Shown: positions 8,967 to 18,145, counted from the stretch's first letter. The stretch is DNA of 64,000 bases from Gordonia sp. KTR9 (GCF_000143885.2 NC_018581.1:4278001-4342000); one strand, 5' to 3'. Translations and numbers: made by a program. The notes: a model not told the origin generated them from the letters alone.

Positions 8967-9014
8967 CACCATCAGCAACCATGCCATTGACAAATGGCAC
9001 AGTTGCTGATGGTG
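8967..9014. promoter_or_regulatory. Nested palindrome, candidate operator of the esterase-BVMO operon
   Basis: An outer perfect 13-bp inverted repeat, CACCATCAGCAAC (8967-8979) and GTTGCTGATGGTG (9002-9014), encloses an inner 7-bp repeat, TGCCATT (8982-8988) and AATGGCA (8993-8999). The block ends 7 nt before the ATG of the first gene of the operon. Its position and symmetry suggest an operator, possibly for the MerR protein at the operon end. A TTGACA hexamer at 8987-8992 sits at the centre but has no convincing -10. Confidence 0.6.
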
Positions 9015-9021
9015 TGAGCTG

Positions 9022-10032
9022 ATGCACACCACGTCGACGCCCACCCCGTTGCCGAGCGAGGCCTCCACGCGGGCAACGCTCACCGCCCACGCGACGAGGT
9101 GGGGTCTGGGCACGTTCACCGGGGTGATCCCGCTGAACCCGCTGGGTATCCGGCTCTCGCGTGGACTCATCGCCGCGATCATGCGCACGCTCGGGCGTAC
9201 CCCGTCCGGGACGACCGTGCTGAACGTCGAGGAGAACGGGATCTCCGGGGAATGGGTCCTCGGTCCGGGAGTCCGACGCGGGCGAGCCGCGATCTACTAC
9301 ATCCACGGCAGCGCGTTCACGATCTGTTCGGCACGCACGCACCGCTCTCTCGCCGCGCGGCTGTCGCTGGCCACCGATCTGCCGGTGTTCGTCGTCGACT
9401 ACCGACTGGCACCCGAGCACCGCTTTCCCGCGGCCGCCGACGACGTCGCCGACGGATTCGACTGGCTGCTTCGACAGGGCTTCGCACCTGGGGACATCGT
9501 CGTCGCCGGCGACTCCGCGGGTGGACACCTGGCCTGTGATCTGACCCTCCGGCGGGCGGTCGCCGACGTCGAGCAACCCTCGGCGGTCATCCTGTTCTCT
9601 CCGCTCATCGACCTCACCTTCGGCCTGGCGCGCGATCAGGAGCGTATCCGGCGGGACCCGGCGATCACCGCGGCGGCAGCGGCGCGCCTGGTGGGCCTCT
9701 ACACCGGTGACGCGGCCGCCGACGACCCACGACTCTCGCTCGACTTCACACCGGCGCGACACCTTCCGCCGTTTCTCGTCCAGACCGGTGGTGCCGAGAT
9801 GCTCAGCGCCGACGCGCGCCACCTGCACGATGAACTCCGCGCGCACGGCGGTGACAGCCGGCTGGAGATCTGGCCGGGCATGATGCACGTCTTCCAGGCC
9901 CTCCCTCGCCTGGGCCCCGAGGCCGACGCCGCGCTGCGGCGGGTCGGCGAGTTCCTGACCGACCGAGCGGCGGACCGGCACGCACCGGCGCCGGCCACCT
10001 CGGCTGTGCGCATCGTGTCGGACGCGTCATGA
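9022..10032 (+). CDS. Alpha/beta hydrolase, hormone-sensitive-lipase (LipR-like) esterase
   Basis: This 336-aa protein carries the HSL-family oxyanion motif as HGSAF (canonical HGGGF), YRLAPEHRFPAA, the nucleophile Ser165 in GDSAGG and His289 in GMMHVF. No signal peptide is evident. It begins a five-gene operon (esterase, SDR, di-iron protein, flavin monooxygenase, MerR) that resembles the LipR-SDR-monooxygenase set of the mycobacterial mymA operon in content. A monooxygenase that makes esters and an esterase that cleaves them would form a ketone or steroid side-chain degradation module. The stop overlaps the SDR start (ATGA). Confidence 0.88.
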   Translation: MHTTSTPTPLPSEASTRATLTAHATRWGLGTFTGVIPLNPLGIRLSRGLIAAIMRTLGRTPSGTTVLNVEENGISGEWVLGPGVRRGRAAIYYIHGSAFTICSARTHRSLAARLSLATDLPVFVVDYRLAPEHRFPAAADDVADGFDWLLRQGFAPGDIVVAGDSAGGHLACDLTLRRAVADVEQPSAVILFSPLIDLTFGLARDQERIRRDPAITAAAAARLVGLYTGDAAADDPRLSLDFTPARHLPPFLVQTGGAEMLSADARHLHDELRAHGGDSRLEIWPGMMHVFQALPRLGPEADAALRRVGEFLTDRAADRHAPAPATSAVRIVSDAS

Positions 10033-10889
10033 TCACCGCAGTCGACGGCATCCGGCACCGATTCGTCCGGAACCCGTTGTCGCAGAATGCCAGAGCTGTC
10101 GTGACCGGCGCCGGGAGCGGCATCGGTCGCGCGTTCGCACTCGAACTCGGCCGGCGCGGAGGCGAGGTCATCTGCGCCGACATCGACGAGAGAAGCGCCG
10201 ACGAGACCGCGTCCCTCGTCACCAGCCGGACCGGCCGCGTGGCCCACGCCTTCGGTTGCGACGTCGCGGACCGGAATGCGGTGGGCTCACTGGTGGCGTT
10301 CACCCGTGACACCTTCGACGGTCCGCCGACACTCGTCATCAACAACGCGGGGGTCGGCATCGGCGGCCGCCCGGTCGGCGACATCGGGTTCGACGACTGG
10401 GACTGGGCTCTCGGGATCAACCTCTGGGGCGTCGTGTACGGATGCGAACTCTTCGCACCCATGCTGCGCGCGGCAGGCCGCGGCGGGATCATCAACGTCG
10501 CGTCGGCGGCGGGTTTCGCCGCAGCGCCCGTGATGGCGCCCTACAACGTGTCGAAGGCAGGCGTGGTCTCGTTGAGCGAGACGCTCGCGGCGGAACTGGC
10601 ACACTCCGGCGTCGGTGTGACGGTGTTGTGCCCGACCTTCGTGAAGACCAATGTGGCGCGGGACGGCCGGATCACCTCTGACGCACAGGATCTCGCAGGG
10701 GCGCTGATGCGCTGGACCGGGGTGTCGGCGGCCGGGGTGGCCGCGTCGACACTCGATGCCCACGATCTCGGCCGACTGTACGTCCTGCCTCAGCTGGATG
10801 CCCGGGTCATCTGGCATCTCAAACGACACTTCCCCGCGTCCTACGTCCGCGGGCTCGGACTCCTCAACCGTCTCCTGCCGTCGTCCTGA
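10029..10889 (+). CDS. Short-chain dehydrogenase/reductase
   Basis: The 286-aa protein has the classical SDR layout: TGAGSGIG cofactor loop (about residues 26-33), NNAG, and the catalytic Ser with YNVSK. Asp at the end of beta-2 (CADIDERS) favours NAD(H). A C-terminal extension of about 40 residues (HLKRHFPASYV) is typical of SDRs that sit beside flavin monooxygenases in actinobacteria. It is coupled to the esterase by an ATGA overlap, and the di-iron gene follows after 41 nt. It probably oxidises an alcohol to the ketone used by the monooxygenase; this is inferred from context. Confidence 0.88.
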   Translation: MITAVDGIRHRFVRNPLSQNARAVVTGAGSGIGRAFALELGRRGGEVICADIDERSADETASLVTSRTGRVAHAFGCDVADRNAVGSLVAFTRDTFDGPPTLVINNAGVGIGGRPVGDIGFDDWDWALGINLWGVVYGCELFAPMLRAAGRGGIINVASAAGFAAAPVMAPYNVSKAGVVSLSETLAAELAHSGVGVTVLCPTFVKTNVARDGRITSDAQDLAGALMRWTGVSAAGVAASTLDAHDLGRLYVLPQLDARVIWHLKRHFPASYVRGLGLLNRLLPSS

Positions 10890-10930
10890 CGCGTCAGACC
10901 TCAGCCGAACGACCACTCGAAAGGACTGTC

Positions 10931-11854
10931 ATGGCCATCGACCTCGACAACATGCTGCAGAAGATCAAGGACCGTCAATGGGCTCTGGCCGACATCGACT
11001 GGGATGCACCGGGGGCCGAACTCATCGAACCGGACCTGCACGCCAAGCTCAAACCCTTCATGAGTGACCTCATGTGGATCGAGAACGTCGGTGCGCGGGG
11101 CTTCGCGGCGATGGCGAAGAAGGCGCCGACCCCGACGCTCAAGAGCATCTACGAGCATTTCCACGCCGAGGAGCAGAAACACGCCAATGCCGAACTGGCA
11201 CTGATGCGGCGGTGGGGGATGCTGGACGGCGACGAGATCCCGTCGCCGAATGTGAACGTGCAGTTGGTGATCAACTGGCTCGACCGGCACTCCGACGACA
11301 TGTCCCTGTCCTTCCTGGGAACCGTGATCCCGATGCTCGAGGTCGCGCTCGACGGCGCCCTCATCAAGTTCATCACCGACGAGGTCAAGGACCCGGTGGC
11401 CCAGGAGGTGTTCAAGCGGATCAACTCCGACGAATCCCGCCATCTGGCAGTCGACTTCGAGGTCATGGAGATCCTCGGGCATGCGGGGCTGCGCAAGCGG
11501 ACGATCGACTTCGTCGGCGGATGGGTGAAGCCGACGTTCCTGATCGGGGCACTCAGCTACGTTCCGCTGCTGAACAAGATGCGCGACAACATCGTCGCGA
11601 TGGGGGTCGACGAGGAAAGGCTCTACAGCGCGATGAAGCGCTATCGGGCAGTGGGCGATCGAAGTGAATACGTGCGGCGTCTGCCCATGTTCCAGGTGGT
11701 CGCATACCACGGCGCGGCGGTGATCAACCGGCGAAATGTGCCCTACCACCTGTTCGCCGACTCGATGGTGAAGCTGACCGACCGCATCCCGTTCGGCCTG
11801 GTCCACCGAACACCGACGTGGTCGCAGGAACTGACCTATGAGCCGACGGCCTGA
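10931..11854 (+). CDS. Ferritin-like di-iron protein ("metal-dependent hydrolase" PF10118 type)
   Basis: The 307-aa sequence has two E...ExxH modules typical of di-iron carboxylate proteins: Glu51, Glu81 and His84 (EEQKH), then Glu137, Glu168 and His171 (DESRH). The family is usually labelled predicted metal-dependent hydrolase, but this ligand set is that of ferritin-like oxidases and desaturases. No signal peptide is seen. A GAAAGGACTG ribosome site precedes the ATG. It lies between an SDR and a Baeyer-Villiger-type monooxygenase, so an oxidative role on a lipid-like substrate is plausible. The biochemical function is unknown. Confidence 0.8.
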   Translation: MAIDLDNMLQKIKDRQWALADIDWDAPGAELIEPDLHAKLKPFMSDLMWIENVGARGFAAMAKKAPTPTLKSIYEHFHAEEQKHANAELALMRRWGMLDGDEIPSPNVNVQLVINWLDRHSDDMSLSFLGTVIPMLEVALDGALIKFITDEVKDPVAQEVFKRINSDESRHLAVDFEVMEILGHAGLRKRTIDFVGGWVKPTFLIGALSYVPLLNKMRDNIVAMGVDEERLYSAMKRYRAVGDRSEYVRRLPMFQVVAYHGAAVINRRNVPYHLFADSMVKLTDRIPFGLVHRTPTWSQELTYEPTA

Positions 11855-11864
11855 GGGGGTGGCG

Positions 11865-13358
11865 ATGCACACCTCGGTGGCCGTCATCGGCGCCGGTTTC
11901 GCCGGTATCGGCGCGGGAATCCGCCTCCGGGATCGCGGGATCGACGACTTCGCGATCTTCGAACGCGACGACCGGGTCGGCGGTACCTGGCGCGACAACA
12001 CCTACCCGGGGGCAGCGTGCGACATCCCGTCGCGCCTGTACTCCTACAGCTTCGCCCCCAATCCGGAGTGGTCACACACCTACTCGCGGAGTGCCGAGAT
12101 CCTCGACTACATCCGCTCGATGGTCGACGACTCCGGGATCGGCCGCCACATCCGGTTCGGCCACACGGTGTCGGGGCTGGAGTACTCCGCCGAGGAAGGT
12201 CTGTGGACCGTCACCTTCGCCGAGGGACACGAGCCGGTACGGGCACGCGCCGTCGTCCTCGCCTCCGGGCCGCTCGCGAACGCCTCGTTACCCGACATCC
12301 CCGGCATCGAGGACTACGCGGGCCACAAGATCCACAGCGCGCGTTGGGATCATGACTATGAGTTCACCGGGAAGAAGGTCGCTGTCGTGGGCACCGGGGC
12401 CAGCGCGGTGCAGATCGTTCCGGAGCTGGTGGACCGGGCTGCCTCGGTGAAGGTCTTCCAGCGCACGCCGGGCTGGGTCCTGCCCCGTGCCGACGCCCGG
12501 ACCCGCGAGGCCACCAAACGGCTCTATCGCTCGATTCCGGGCACCCAGCGTCTTGCGCGTTCGCTCTGGTTCTGGGGTCACGAGACGGTGGCACTGGGGG
12601 TCGTCTGGAACACGCCCCTGACCCGCGTCGTCGAGGCGGTGAGCAGGCTGCACCTGCGGTCCCAGGTCGACGACCCGTGGCTGCGCAGGCAACTCACTCC
12701 GGACTTCGCCGCGGGATGCAAGCGACTGCTCATGACCAGCGACTACTACCCGGCCCTCCAGCGACCCAACTGCAAGTTGGTCACCTGGCCGATCGCCCGG
12801 ATCGCCGAACGCGGCATCCGGACCGTGGAAGGTGTTGAGCATCAGTTCGATTGCATCGTGTTCGCGACCGGGTTCGACGTTTCCAAGACCGGGACGCCGA
12901 TCCCGATCACCGGTCTCGACGGGCGCGAGCTGGCATCGGAGTGGGAGCGGGGCGCATTCGCCTACCGCAGCGTCGCCGTGTCCGGCTACCCCAACCTGTT
13001 CTTCACGTTCGGCCCCAACTCCGGTCCCGGCCACAGCTCGGCACTGGTCTACATGGAGGCACAGATCGACTACATCACCGGGGCCGTCGCCCAACTGCTC
13101 GACAACGGGTGGAAGGCGCTCGACGTCCGCGCGGAGGCGCAGGACCGATACAACCGGGACATCCAGCGCCGGCTGACCTCGACGACGTGGAATTCGGGCT
13201 GCCAGAGCTGGTACCTGACGGAGGACGGGTTCAACGCGACGATGTACCCGGGGTTCGCCTCGCAGTATGTCGGCCAGCTGCGCCGCGTCGAGTTGCGCGA
13301 CTACCGGATCCTCGTCCACGAGGGGGCTCGGACTCCGGCCGCCGCAGCGTTACAGTGA
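11865..13358 (+). CDS. Flavin-containing monooxygenase, Baeyer-Villiger type
   Basis: The protein is 497 aa from ATG 11865; an in-frame ATG at 11838 would overlap the previous gene, and 11865 has a GAGGGGG ribosome site. The FAD motif is GAGFAGIG near the N terminus, the RVGGTWRDNTYPGAACD block follows, and the NADP motif is GTGASA. The type I BVMO fingerprint is present as YAGHKIHSARWD, with Tyr for the usual Phe. It would insert oxygen into a ketone to give an ester, which the co-transcribed esterase could hydrolyse. It resembles MymA/EthA-like enzymes, but the substrate cannot be assigned. Confidence 0.9.
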   Translation: MHTSVAVIGAGFAGIGAGIRLRDRGIDDFAIFERDDRVGGTWRDNTYPGAACDIPSRLYSYSFAPNPEWSHTYSRSAEILDYIRSMVDDSGIGRHIRFGHTVSGLEYSAEEGLWTVTFAEGHEPVRARAVVLASGPLANASLPDIPGIEDYAGHKIHSARWDHDYEFTGKKVAVVGTGASAVQIVPELVDRAASVKVFQRTPGWVLPRADARTREATKRLYRSIPGTQRLARSLWFWGHETVALGVVWNTPLTRVVEAVSRLHLRSQVDDPWLRRQLTPDFAAGCKRLLMTSDYYPALQRPNCKLVTWPIARIAERGIRTVEGVEHQFDCIVFATGFDVSKTGTPIPITGLDGRELASEWERGAFAYRSVAVSGYPNLFFTFGPNSGPGHSSALVYMEAQIDYITGAVAQLLDNGWKALDVRAEAQDRYNRDIQRRLTSTTWNSGCQSWYLTEDGFNATMYPGFASQYVGQLRRVELRDYRILVHEGARTPAAAALQ

Positions 13359-13362
13359 GGGG

Positions 13363-14121
13363 ATGACAGAGTACCGGATCGACGACCTGGCGCGCGTGTC
13401 CGGCACCACGACCCGGAACATCCGTGGCTACCAGGAACGGGGGCTGCTCCCCCAGCCGCTCCGCCGCGGACGCGTCGCCATCTACACCGAGAAGCACCTT
13501 CGCAATCTGCGGGCCATCAACAAGCTGCTCGGCAGCGGGTTCACGCTCAAACACATCGCCACGTTCATGACCAATCCGGGTGCTCGCATCGGGGATGCGT
13601 TGGAGCTCAACGAGATCCTCGACGAGCACTGGTCGAGTACGTCGCGTCCGGAGATCACCCGCGCCGAGCTCGACGATCGGTTCGGCCTGCTGGACGACGC
13701 GGAGGTCGCCGCGCTGGTGAGCGCCGGGGTGATCGCCGAGACCGCGCGCGACGGGGTGTACGAGGCCGTCGATCAACGCATCATCGGGAACCTGGCCAGG
13801 CTCGTACGACGGGGCATGCAGATCTCCACCCTTGCCGACGTCCACGAACGGTTCACCGGCAAGATCAACGAGGCGGCCGAGATCCTGCTCGCGGCCGCTC
13901 ACGACGAGGTCGACCGGCGCAAGGGCCCGGGCTGGCTGCCGGAGAACGACGACGACGTGGCCTGGGCGGTGAACCTGCTGGGCGTGATGCGCCGCGTCGG
14001 GACCGAGAACGCGCACGCCGCCCTCGACCGCGCTCTCGACACGGCACTGGACCGGGAGCTCTCGGCCCACCAGAACGCCGTCGACGAACGTGCGGACGCC
14101 GACGCGCCGCAGCCGGACTGA
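13363..14121 (+). CDS. MerR family transcriptional regulator
   Basis: This 252-aa protein starts MTEYRIDDLARVSGTTTRN, a canonical MerR winged helix-turn-helix (residues 1-70), with GYQERGLLP and the second-wing FTLKHIA segment. The long C-terminal effector region has no metal-binding cysteine cluster, so an organic ligand is likely. The ATG lies 4 nt after the monooxygenase stop with GTGAGGGG as ribosome site, so it is the last gene of the esterase-BVMO operon. The nested palindrome at 8967-9014 is a candidate target. Confidence 0.9.
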   Translation: MTEYRIDDLARVSGTTTRNIRGYQERGLLPQPLRRGRVAIYTEKHLRNLRAINKLLGSGFTLKHIATFMTNPGARIGDALELNEILDEHWSSTSRPEITRAELDDRFGLLDDAEVAALVSAGVIAETARDGVYEAVDQRIIGNLARLVRRGMQISTLADVHERFTGKINEAAEILLAAAHDEVDRRKGPGWLPENDDDVAWAVNLLGVMRRVGTENAHAALDRALDTALDRELSAHQNAVDERADADAPQPD

Positions 14122-14137
14122 ACCCGGGCTGACGCAC

Positions 14138-14794
14138 TCAGCGGGAGACGTTGTGCCGCTTCGGGAGTACGACGAGCGACGCGAGGAAGAAGCAGATCGC
14201 ACCGACGAACGTACCGGCCGTGGCCGCCACGGCGTCGGCGGTGACGCCGCCCTTGGTCACGAACGCCCCGACTGCCGACACCCCGAAGGCCACGCACCCG
14301 ATCCAGTTGATCAGCACCGACCACCAGTCGCGGTCGCGGGCATCCCATCGGCGCCCCGTGGCGCGGGAGTACCCGACGAAGGCGACCGCACCGCTGATGA
14401 GGAAGGCGACCGAACCGCCGGCGTCGGGGGTCCAGACGAGGTGCCGGTCTCCCCAGATCGTGTGTGCAAGGAGTGCTCCCGTGGTCGACACGTTGAAGAG
14501 GATCGTGCCGACCGACTGCGTTGCCGCGCTCAGCCATTCGGCACGGATCACCGACCCCGGCGCCGAGGACTGCAGCTCGGCCACGGTTCCGCTGCGAACC
14601 AGCTGGATGAACCCTGCCCCGGTGAAGAACCACGCGCCGACGAAGTAACAGCCGTTGGCGAACCCGGCACCCACCACGTGCGCCAGCCCGGGAGCCGAGC
14701 CCAGCGCGAACAGCGCCGACCCGATCATGAACCCCCAGCACTGTTTGGACAGCGTCGGCGTCAGGAACGCGGGCTTGCGCTCACGCGGTGACAT
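14138..14794 (-). CDS. Multi-pass membrane protein (YrhK-like repeats)
   Basis: This 218-aa protein has about six hydrophobic segments, several with a repeated GSxxFxLG...G.wFFTGAG.Q pattern that recalls the YrhK-like domain. The start MSPRERKPAFLTP at 14794 overlaps the end of the upstream PPOX gene by 14 nt, so the two are coupled. It converges on the MerR gene with only 16 nt between stops. The function is unknown. Confidence 0.75.
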   Translation of the reverse strand: MSPRERKPAFLTPTLSKQCWGFMIGSALFALGSAPGLAHVVGAGFANGCYFVGAWFFTGAGFIQLVRSGTVAELQSSAPGSVIRAEWLSAATQSVGTILFNVSTTGALLAHTIWGDRHLVWTPDAGGSVAFLISGAVAFVGYSRATGRRWDARDRDWWSVLINWIGCVAFGVSAVGAFVTKGGVTADAVAATAGTFVGAICFFLASLVVLPKRHNVSR

Positions 14795-15212
14795 CGAGGC
14801 TCGCGATGACCTTGCTCGGCTCGATCCAGATGCCCAGCTCGCCGGGCACGCCGTTGCGCGCCCCGAACTCCTCGGCCCGCTCGGCGCCCATGTACCGGGC
14901 CCCGCACAGCGAAGCGATGCGACGCACATCGTCCAGGTCCTCGGTGATGCGCGCCAGGCCCTGCACCTGCACGAAGCCGAAGGGCGGCTCGGGCAGGTCG
15001 ATCGACATCACGACCCGTGGATCACGAAGCAGCGCGCGGCCTTTGGCGGTGGTGGCACCGGTGTTGAAGGCGATCCGGTCACCGTCGAGCACGAACCACA
15101 CCGGAACGACGAGCGGTCGTCCGTCGGCGGCGGTGTATCCGAGGTGCCCGGTCTTGGTGCCGTCGGTGAGAAAAGCGCGGACGGCGGGATCGGACAGCGT
15201 GGGGGCAGACAT
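14781..15212 (-). CDS. PPOX-class (split beta-barrel) flavin/F420-binding enzyme
   Basis: The 143-aa sequence matches the pyridoxamine-phosphate-oxidase-like barrel family common in mycobacteria (Rv1155-like): GHLGYTAADGRPLVVPVWFVLDG, then RDPRVVMSIDLPEPPFGFVQVQG. Members bind F420 or FMN and reduce small substrates; the specific cofactor cannot be decided here. The gene is on the same strand as mftE-F-G, 54 nt after mftG, and so may be co-transcribed with the mycofactocin genes. The start at 15212 gives the normal family length. Confidence 0.85.
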   Translation of the reverse strand: MSAPTLSDPAVRAFLTDGTKTGHLGYTAADGRPLVVPVWFVLDGDRIAFNTGATTAKGRALLRDPRVVMSIDLPEPPFGFVQVQGLARITEDLDDVRRIASLCGARYMGAERAEEFGARNGVPGELGIWIEPSKVIASLDVTA

Positions 15213-15266
15213 GTTCTCAGCGTAGATAAGGATGGGACCGGACCGCGAGCGTTCGGCCTCGTCGAG

Positions 15267-16616
15267 TCACCGTTGCGCGAGCACGCCACCGATCCGGCAC
15301 GCCATCATCATGATCGTCGCGTGCGGACCACTGCGACCGCTGCTCGGCAGGATGGACCCGTCGACGATCCGCAGTCCACGGACCCCGAAGACGCCACCCA
15401 GCCAATCGGTCCGGTCCCCCATCGGCATGGTCCCCCAGGCGTGCTGGGAGAACCCGGCCCGATCGGCGATCCGCACGCTCCCTGGTACGACGATGTCGGC
15501 GAACTCGGGCGCCTGCAGCATCTCCACGACCCCGGCGGCTCCGGCCCTCAGTGCCGTGGCCGTGTCCGGGTCGGGTTCGTCGAACGCCATCCGCACCCCG
15601 GCGCGCTCCGCGACGAGACGTACCGGCGAGTGCCGCATCGCGGTCACCTCGACAATCGGCCCACCCGCGGGAATCCCGCGGATGTAGGTGGCGAAATCAT
15701 CTCGGTAGCAGCGTATCTCGAGGCCTTCGTCGGTGTGCAGCACCGTCGGCAGGACCATGCCCGCATCCGCCGGCGATCGTCTCGAGTACGACACCGCCAG
15801 ACCCCGATGTTCCCCGGCGGTCAGCGACCGCACATCCGAGCGGCCGGCCACGTCCGGCCACGGCAGGTCCCCGAGTTCCGATCGGAGCAGGATTCCCGCG
15901 GTCCCGAGCGTGCCCGCAGCGAGGATCACCTCTCCTGCGCTCACCTCCAGCGGTCCCGCACGCACTCCCGTCACCGTCGCGCCCCGGACCGCGACCAGGC
16001 GGTCGACCGCACATCCGGTCACCACCCGCAGGTTGGGGCGGGACAGAGCGGGGACGAGATAGGCGTCCGCGGCCGACCGGCGCGCGAGTCCGCTCCGGTT
16101 GGTGAGCACCCGGTTCAGGCCCACCACCGGCCACCGCTGCGCGATCGGACGCACCGGCGCCCGCACCGACCAGTAGTGTTCGAAAGCGCTTCCGGCGTCC
16201 CCGAGTTCACTGTCGGGCACGGGTCCGACACCCATGGTGCCCGTCGGGGCGTCCAGTTCGTCGTAGGCGCCGGCGATGGCGTCGGGCTCCCATCCGGCCG
16301 GCCAGGAGCCGAAGTCGTCTCGATGCCACCTCAGAAAGTAGCCGCCGTTCACCGCCGACGAGCCGCCGAGCGCCGACCCGCGGGCCGCGGACACCCCGAG
16401 GTCGGTCTCGTGGCGGACCGCATGCGGCGCGGCGTCGTCTATCGGTAGTCGCCGCAGGTCCAGATCCGCCGGCGTGGGCAGCCCCGCGGGCCCACGTTCC
16501 AGGAGGGCGACCGTGCGACCGGGCTCGCGGGAGAGCCTCTCGGCGAGCACGCATCCGGCGCTGCCGGCACCGACGATGACGACGTCGGCGGTGATCGGCC
16601 GTTCGGCCGCTGTCAT
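15267..16616 (-). CDS. mftG: Mycofactocin-associated GMC oxidoreductase MftG
   Basis: This 449-aa glucose-methanol-choline family flavoprotein has the FAD motif VIVGAGSAGCVLAERLS near the N terminus, the GMC signature SALGGSSAVNGGYFLRWHRDDF and the catalytic His in FSQHAWGTMPMG, with a second conserved His in GPHATI near the C terminus. MftG passes electrons from reduced mycofactocin towards the respiratory chain, according to published work on the family. Its ATG overlaps the mftF stop, so mftE-F-G form a tight translational unit. It is shorter than classical GMC enzymes, as expected for MftG. Confidence 0.93.
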   Translation of the reverse strand: MTAAERPITADVVIVGAGSAGCVLAERLSREPGRTVALLERGPAGLPTPADLDLRRLPIDDAAPHAVRHETDLGVSAARGSALGGSSAVNGGYFLRWHRDDFGSWPAGWEPDAIAGAYDELDAPTGTMGVGPVPDSELGDAGSAFEHYWSVRAPVRPIAQRWPVVGLNRVLTNRSGLARRSAADAYLVPALSRPNLRVVTGCAVDRLVAVRGATVTGVRAGPLEVSAGEVILAAGTLGTAGILLRSELGDLPWPDVAGRSDVRSLTAGEHRGLAVSYSRRSPADAGMVLPTVLHTDEGLEIRCYRDDFATYIRGIPAGGPIVEVTAMRHSPVRLVAERAGVRMAFDEPDPDTATALRAGAAGVVEMLQAPEFADIVVPGSVRIADRAGFSQHAWGTMPMGDRTDWLGGVFGVRGLRIVDGSILPSSGRSGPHATIMMMACRIGGVLAQR

Positions 16617-18145
16617 CGAGAGATGACCGGGCGCAACGCTTCCGGGTCTCGGTGAGCGATGACTCCCTGCCAGAGGCCGGCTCCGTAGGCGAGGTCGTCG
16701 AGCCGGTGCATGAGGATGTACCGCAGCGGGCCGAGCGTGGGCGGACTGGTCGGATCGGCGAGCAGGTCCCGGACCCAGGACACCACCCCCTCCACGATCG
16801 CCACCTGCACGGCGAGAACGCGGAACCGCTTCGACACCAGGGCGAGCACCAACGCCAGCGGCCAGTAGTGACGGCAGATCGCATCGGCGGCCTGCAGCAA
16901 CCCGAACCCGGCCGCCCGTCCGGTCATCTGCGCGGACACCAGCGGCGCCGAGGGCAGGTCACCGAGCCGGCGCCGCATCCGGACCGCGAGGTGGGTGAGG
17001 ATGATCATCGCCAGCGCGGCACCGAAGCGGGTCCGGGACAGCAGCGCGACGACCGCGGCGGCCATCGGGACCGACATCTTCATCGGCGCCGCGCGGTCAC
17101 CGTGCCGGGAGGCGAGGTGCGCCGCACCGGTGCCGTAGAAGCAACGGCGCGACAGCACCGAGCGCAGGTCGGTGCGGTGCTCGTGGGCCACACGTGCCAC
17201 CGGGTCGTACCGAATCCGCCACCCGTCGGCATGCATCCGCCAGCAGGCGTCGACGTCCTCGGCGACGCGCAATGACTCGTCGAATCCGCAGAAAGCGCTG
17301 CGCCGCACGACCATCGCGGCACTGGGCACATACGGAGTCCTGGTCGACGGCGCCACCGCGGACTCCTCTGGCCCCATGTCCAGCGACGACCAGCCGTTTT
17401 CGTATCGCTCGGCCAGCGATGCCGTCATCGCCTCGGACTGCAGTCCGACGATCCGCGGCGCGACGAGACCCACGGTCGGATCGGAGAAGTGCGTGAGCAG
17501 GATCGTGAGCCAGTCCGGGTCGGGCACGACGTCGGAGTCGAGGAACGCCACGAAGTCGGTTGTCGCCGCCGCCGCGCCCGCGTTGCGCGCCGCGGACGGG
17601 CCACGATTGTCGTCGAAGCGTAGGACCCGGGCGGTCGGCCGGTCCACCTCGATCGGCGTCATGGAGCCGTCGTCGACGACGATGACCGCCAGCCCATCGA
17701 GGGCCTCGAGGAGGCGGTCGACCCCACTCTGATTGTCCCGCACCGGGATGACGACGGTCACGTCCTCGGGCTGCGGGCCGAACATCGGCCGGGGGTTGGC
17801 GATCCCCGCGTCCAGCAGGGCGCGCGCCAGACGCCGGGTCACGTTGTCGCACACTTCGATTCGTCCGTCCTCGGAGGTCATTCCGAGTGCGGTGTCGGAC
17901 ATGCGCAGCAGTCGGGTCGGCGATCCGCCGACCAGGTAGCGGAAGTCACCGGCCTTCGCGCACCGGAGGTCGATCTGCACCTGGAACCCGTCGGGCAGAC
18001 CGGTGTGCGTCACCGCCGGGGCGTCCGCGGTCGCATCGCTCTCGCGGTCGGCGGCGCCGGAGTCGTCGCCGGGGGCCGGGCCGTCGGCGCCCGCGTCCTG
18101 GTTCTCGGCCCACCGACGTGGAGCCGAGTCGTCGAGGGCCGTCAT
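16613..18145 (-). CDS. mftF: Mycofactocin glycosyltransferase MftF
   Basis: The 510-aa protein contains a GT2-type domain: VVIPVRDN, VVDDGS, GPSAARNAG, FLDSDV (metal-binding DxD-like) and AEDVDACWRM. An N-terminal segment of about 60 Ala/Asp-rich residues precedes a small domain (VQIDLRCAKAGDFRYLVGG). Hydrophobic helices follow in the C-terminal third. MftF attaches an oligoglucose chain to the mycofactocin core. The ATG at 18145 overlaps the mftE stop (ATGA) and is preferred over upstream in-frame codons inside mftE. Confidence 0.93.
   Translation of the reverse strand: MTALDDSAPRRWAENQDAGADGPAPGDDSGAADRESDATADAPAVTHTGLPDGFQVQIDLRCAKAGDFRYLVGGSPTRLLRMSDTALGMTSEDGRIEVCDNVTRRLARALLDAGIANPRPMFGPQPEDVTVVIPVRDNQSGVDRLLEALDGLAVIVVDDGSMTPIEVDRPTARVLRFDDNRGPSAARNAGAAAATTDFVAFLDSDVVPDPDWLTILLTHFSDPTVGLVAPRIVGLQSEAMTASLAERYENGWSSLDMGPEESAVAPSTRTPYVPSAAMVVRRSAFCGFDESLRVAEDVDACWRMHADGWRIRYDPVARVAHEHRTDLRSVLSRRCFYGTGAAHLASRHGDRAAPMKMSVPMAAAVVALLSRTRFGAALAMIILTHLAVRMRRRLGDLPSAPLVSAQMTGRAAGFGLLQAADAICRHYWPLALVLALVSKRFRVLAVQVAIVEGVVSWVRDLLADPTSPPTLGPLRYILMHRLDDLAYGAGLWQGVIAHRDPEALRPVISR

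Noticed and set aside
8987..8992. TTGACA as a -35 box of the esterase operon
   Set aside because: No acceptable -10 lies 16-19 nt downstream; the hexamer is better explained as the centre of the nested palindrome.
8683..9981. Long minus-strand open frame of 432 codons opposite the esterase
   Set aside because: It is antisense to a clear esterase, has no family features, is Arg/Gly/Asp-rich, and reflects GC-rich codon use of the real gene.
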